Below are positions 62,392 to 64,000 of a stretch of DNA of 64,000 nt, in pieces. The number at the start of each line of letters is the position of its first letter. The stretch's first letter is position 1. The stretch is from Halarchaeum nitratireducens (GTDB lineage: Archaea; Halobacteriota; Halobacteria; Halobacteriales; Halobacteriaceae). The notes under the pieces were generated by a model. The model saw nothing but the letters and a program-made list of their open reading frames with translations, was not told where the DNA came from and ran no database searches. Made by a program: the position numbers and the translations under genes. The stretch spans positions 124,001 through 188,000 of the forward strand of contig NZ_BMOQ01000002.1 in assembly GCF_014647155.1 (NCBI RefSeq), given 5' to 3'.

Positions 62392-63837
62392 TCATCGGAC
62401 CCGTTGGAGTTCGACGCAGACGATCGTGCCGCGCGGGTCGTTGTCCTCGACCCACACGCGCCCGCCGAACTGCGTGACGAGTTCGTCCACGAGGTAGAGT
62501 CCGAGCCCGGTGCCCGAACTCCGCTCGCCCTGTTCGCCGTGGTCGAAGACGGCGCGCTTTTGCGAGTCCGGGATTCCGGGGCCGTTGTCCGCGATGCGGA
62601 CCGTACACGTCTCCGCGTCGGCGACGACGGAGACGTCGATGCGGACCGCCCCGCCGTCGCTGTGGAGGACCGCGTTGTCCAAGAGGTTCGTGAAGACGGA
62701 GGAGAGCAGCGGCGTCGCCGACACCAGACACTCGTCCGGGAGATCGACCGGGCCGTCGACGACGAGCGAGTCCGCCTGGTACTCGAACGTCGAGCGCACC
62801 TGCTCGATCTCGCGCGTCAACACGTCTCCGAGGTCGATCGGTTCGAGCGCGGGATCCTCGCTCCCGAGAATCGCGGTGAGATCGCGCACCTCCTCCGTGA
62901 GCTCTTGGGTGTGGACGGCGGCGTTCATCACGCGCGAGAGCGTCTCGCGCTGGTCGGCGTCGAGGTTCCCGCGTAACTCCTCGCCCCACCCGCGGATCAC
63001 CGCCATGTCGTTACGGATGTCGTGACGGATGATCTGATTGAGCAGTTCGTACTGATCGCGCTCGGTGCTGAGCGCCTCCTCGGCCCGCTTGCGCGCGGTC
63101 ACGTCCTGCTGGAACCCGACCCAGTTCGTGACGACGCCCCGCTCGTCGCGGAGGGGCGCGATCGTCACGGCGTTCCAGAACTCCTCGCCGTCCGCGCGCT
63201 CGTTGCGGAGTTCGACCGTCGTCGACTCGTTGGCCGCCATCGCGTCGCGGAACCGCTGGACCGCGGCCTCCTCGGTCGCCTCGCACTGGAGGAACCGACA
63301 GTTCCGGCCGAGCGTCTCCAGGACGTCGTAGCCGGTGATCCGCTCGAACGCGGCGTTGGCGTAGATCAGCGGGTTGTCCGGACGGGTGTAGTCCGAGATC
63401 GTGATCCCGACGGGCGCGGCGTCGATCGCCCCGGTCTTGAGCGGCGTCGTCGGCAGCTTCTCGCGCGCGTCCTCCGCGACGCTCAGGCTCGCGAACGCCT
63501 CGCCGTCGTAGACGAACGGCGAGATACGGAGGCGATGCGAGCGCGCGTCGTCGCTCTCCTGATACGGGAGCGTCAGCGTGAGGTCGAGCGGCGTCGTCGG
63601 GTCCGCGATGTCGTCGAGCGACGCGTCGCCCCGGCGGAGCGTGCGGAGGTAGGTCGCCGCCGTTCGCGTGACCGCCGGATCGATCCCCGTCGCGTCGACG
63701 AACGTCCGCCACGCCTCGTTGGCCACGACGGCCGTCCCGGCGTCGTCGACGATGGTGATCCCGTTCGAGAGGGAGTCGAGCGCGCGCGCGGCGTACTCCC
63801 TGTCCGCTGTCCCCCTCCCGGGCGTCGGCGTCGTCAT
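62392..63837 (-). CDS. Histidine kinase with PAS and LOV (blue-light-type) domains
   Basis: A 481-residue sensor kinase with no membrane helices. Residues about 17-120 form an N-terminal PAS domain (ALDSLSNGITIVDDAG). Residues about 140-255 form a LOV domain with the hallmark GRNCRFLQ at roughly 180-187 (photoactive Cys), plus ELRNERADGEEFWNAVTIAPL and NWVGFQQDVT, the flavin-contact Asn and Gln positions. The kinase follows: H-box IIRHDIRNDMAVI, N-box NLLDNAVLHS, IADNGPGIP and GTGLGLYLVDEL. ATG 63837 lies 28 bases from a TATA-like GGTATTAAGC. It probably senses blue light or redox through FMN; the response regulator is not in the window. Confidence 0.9.
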   Translation of the reverse strand: MTTPTPGRGTADREYAARALDSLSNGITIVDDAGTAVVANEAWRTFVDATGIDPAVTRTAATYLRTLRRGDASLDDIADPTTPLDLTLTLPYQESDDARSHRLRISPFVYDGEAFASLSVAEDAREKLPTTPLKTGAIDAAPVGITISDYTRPDNPLIYANAAFERITGYDVLETLGRNCRFLQCEATEEAAVQRFRDAMAANESTTVELRNERADGEEFWNAVTIAPLRDERGVVTNWVGFQQDVTARKRAEEALSTERDQYELLNQIIRHDIRNDMAVIRGWGEELRGNLDADQRETLSRVMNAAVHTQELTEEVRDLTAILGSEDPALEPIDLGDVLTREIEQVRSTFEYQADSLVVDGPVDLPDECLVSATPLLSSVFTNLLDNAVLHSDGGAVRIDVSVVADAETCTVRIADNGPGIPDSQKRAVFDHGEQGERSSGTGLGLYLVDELVTQFGGRVWVEDNDPRGTIVCVELQRVR

Positions 63838-63860
63838 ATCCACGTGTACCGACCCTCCGG

Positions 63861-63870
63861 GCTTAATACC
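63861..63870 (-). promoter_or_regulatory. TATA-like box of the LOV kinase gene
   Basis: GGTATTAAGC on the minus strand is centred 28 bases upstream of the ATG at 63837. This makes the internal ATG more likely than the GTG at 63843. Confidence 0.45.
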
Positions 63871-63920
63871 TCTTGCCGCGGCGACCGACGGCGCGTCCGA
63901 CCGGTACCCGTCACGACCGA

Positions 63921-63930
63921 CCGATATATG
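63921..63930 (+). promoter_or_regulatory. TATA-like element of a gene starting at the right edge
   Basis: CCGATATATG is centred about 28 bases before a GTG at 63954, matching the leaderless spacing seen for other genes in this window. Confidence 0.4.
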
Positions 63931-63953
63931 CGCCTGCCGGCGGACGTCCCTCC

Positions 63954-64000
63954 GTGGAATCGACGGAGCGCACCCCGGACTCAGGTGGTGGACGAGCGCG
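63954..64000 (+). CDS. Possible 5' end of a gene cut by the window edge
   Basis: From GTG 63954 the frame stays open to the end (VESTERTPDSGGGRA). The only support is the TATA-like element about 28 bases upstream and the open frame. Nothing can be said of function. Confidence 0.3.
   Translation, partial: MESTERTPDSGGGRA

Noticed and set aside
1-64000. tRNA, rRNA, CRISPR arrays, insertion sequences or a replication origin
   Set aside because: Reading the gaps showed no regularly spaced repeats, no transposase-like frames, no Orc/Cdc6 gene with origin repeats and no recognisable RNA gene. A short tRNA could still be missed without a covariance search.

Overview
The window looks like chromosomal DNA of a haloarchaeon (class Halobacteria). 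The sequence is very GC-rich with GC-rich third codon positions. The proteins are rich in Asp and Glu. Exported proteins carry Tat-type lipoprotein signals (RR...LAGC). Many start codons sit about 26-30 bases downstream of an AT-rich TATA-like box, as expected for leaderless archaeal transcripts. Several genes are typical of the group (AglF/AglM-like sugar enzymes, NrpR-type regulator, haloarchaeal NasA/NasD). I see no rRNA, tRNA, CRISPR array or insertion sequence.

Layout. 1-23.2 kb is a catabolic region: an aldehyde dehydrogenase (cut by the window edge), an SDR and a GMC oxidoreductase; a thioredoxin-reductase-like flavoprotein divergent from a three-gene unit (two paralogous 360-aa proteins around a small protein with a Cys-Gly-Ser-Cys motif of the UGSC type); a Zn alcohol dehydrogenase, an IclR regulator and a phenylacetate-CoA-ligase-like enzyme; a complete peptide/nickel-type ABC importer with two substrate-binding lipoproteins whose two lobes appear in swapped order; then a second GMC oxidoreductase divergent from a second aldehyde dehydrogenase. 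24-26.5 kb holds UDP-glucose dehydrogenase and a nucleotidyltransferase. 26.5-31.3 kb holds an iron-siderophore binding protein interrupted by one in-frame TGA under a metal-regulator box, an MFS carrier, NikR, a nucleoside hydrolase and MobB. 31.3-40.6 kb looks like amine/guanidino-compound metabolism: aldehyde dehydrogenase, frameshifted nitrilase, sodium symporter with a small membrane partner, cyclase, ureohydrolase, NrpR and Lrp regulators, and a class III aminotransferase behind a perfect 16-bp palindrome.

40.7-44.4 kb has a TRIC-type channel, two oxidoreductases and a secreted protein with repeated N-glycosylation sequons. 45.1-50.9 kb is an assimilatory nitrate cluster (NasA, ferredoxin-nitrite reductase, a nitrate-porter-like MFS protein and two small proteins). 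51.2-61 kb is a maltodextrin/glycogen module (tandem GH15 protein, GH13 enzyme, GT4 glycosyltransferase, GH77 4-alpha-glucanotransferase). 61-63.8 kb encodes a conserved small protein, a DICT-like sensory protein and a histidine kinase with a complete LOV photoreceptor signature.

The points I consider most worth a second look are the apparent circular permutation of both ABC binding proteins, the CGSC/UGSC redox unit with its duplicated partner, the LOV kinase-DICT pair, and two genes (siderophore binding protein, nitrilase) that are broken by very few bases.
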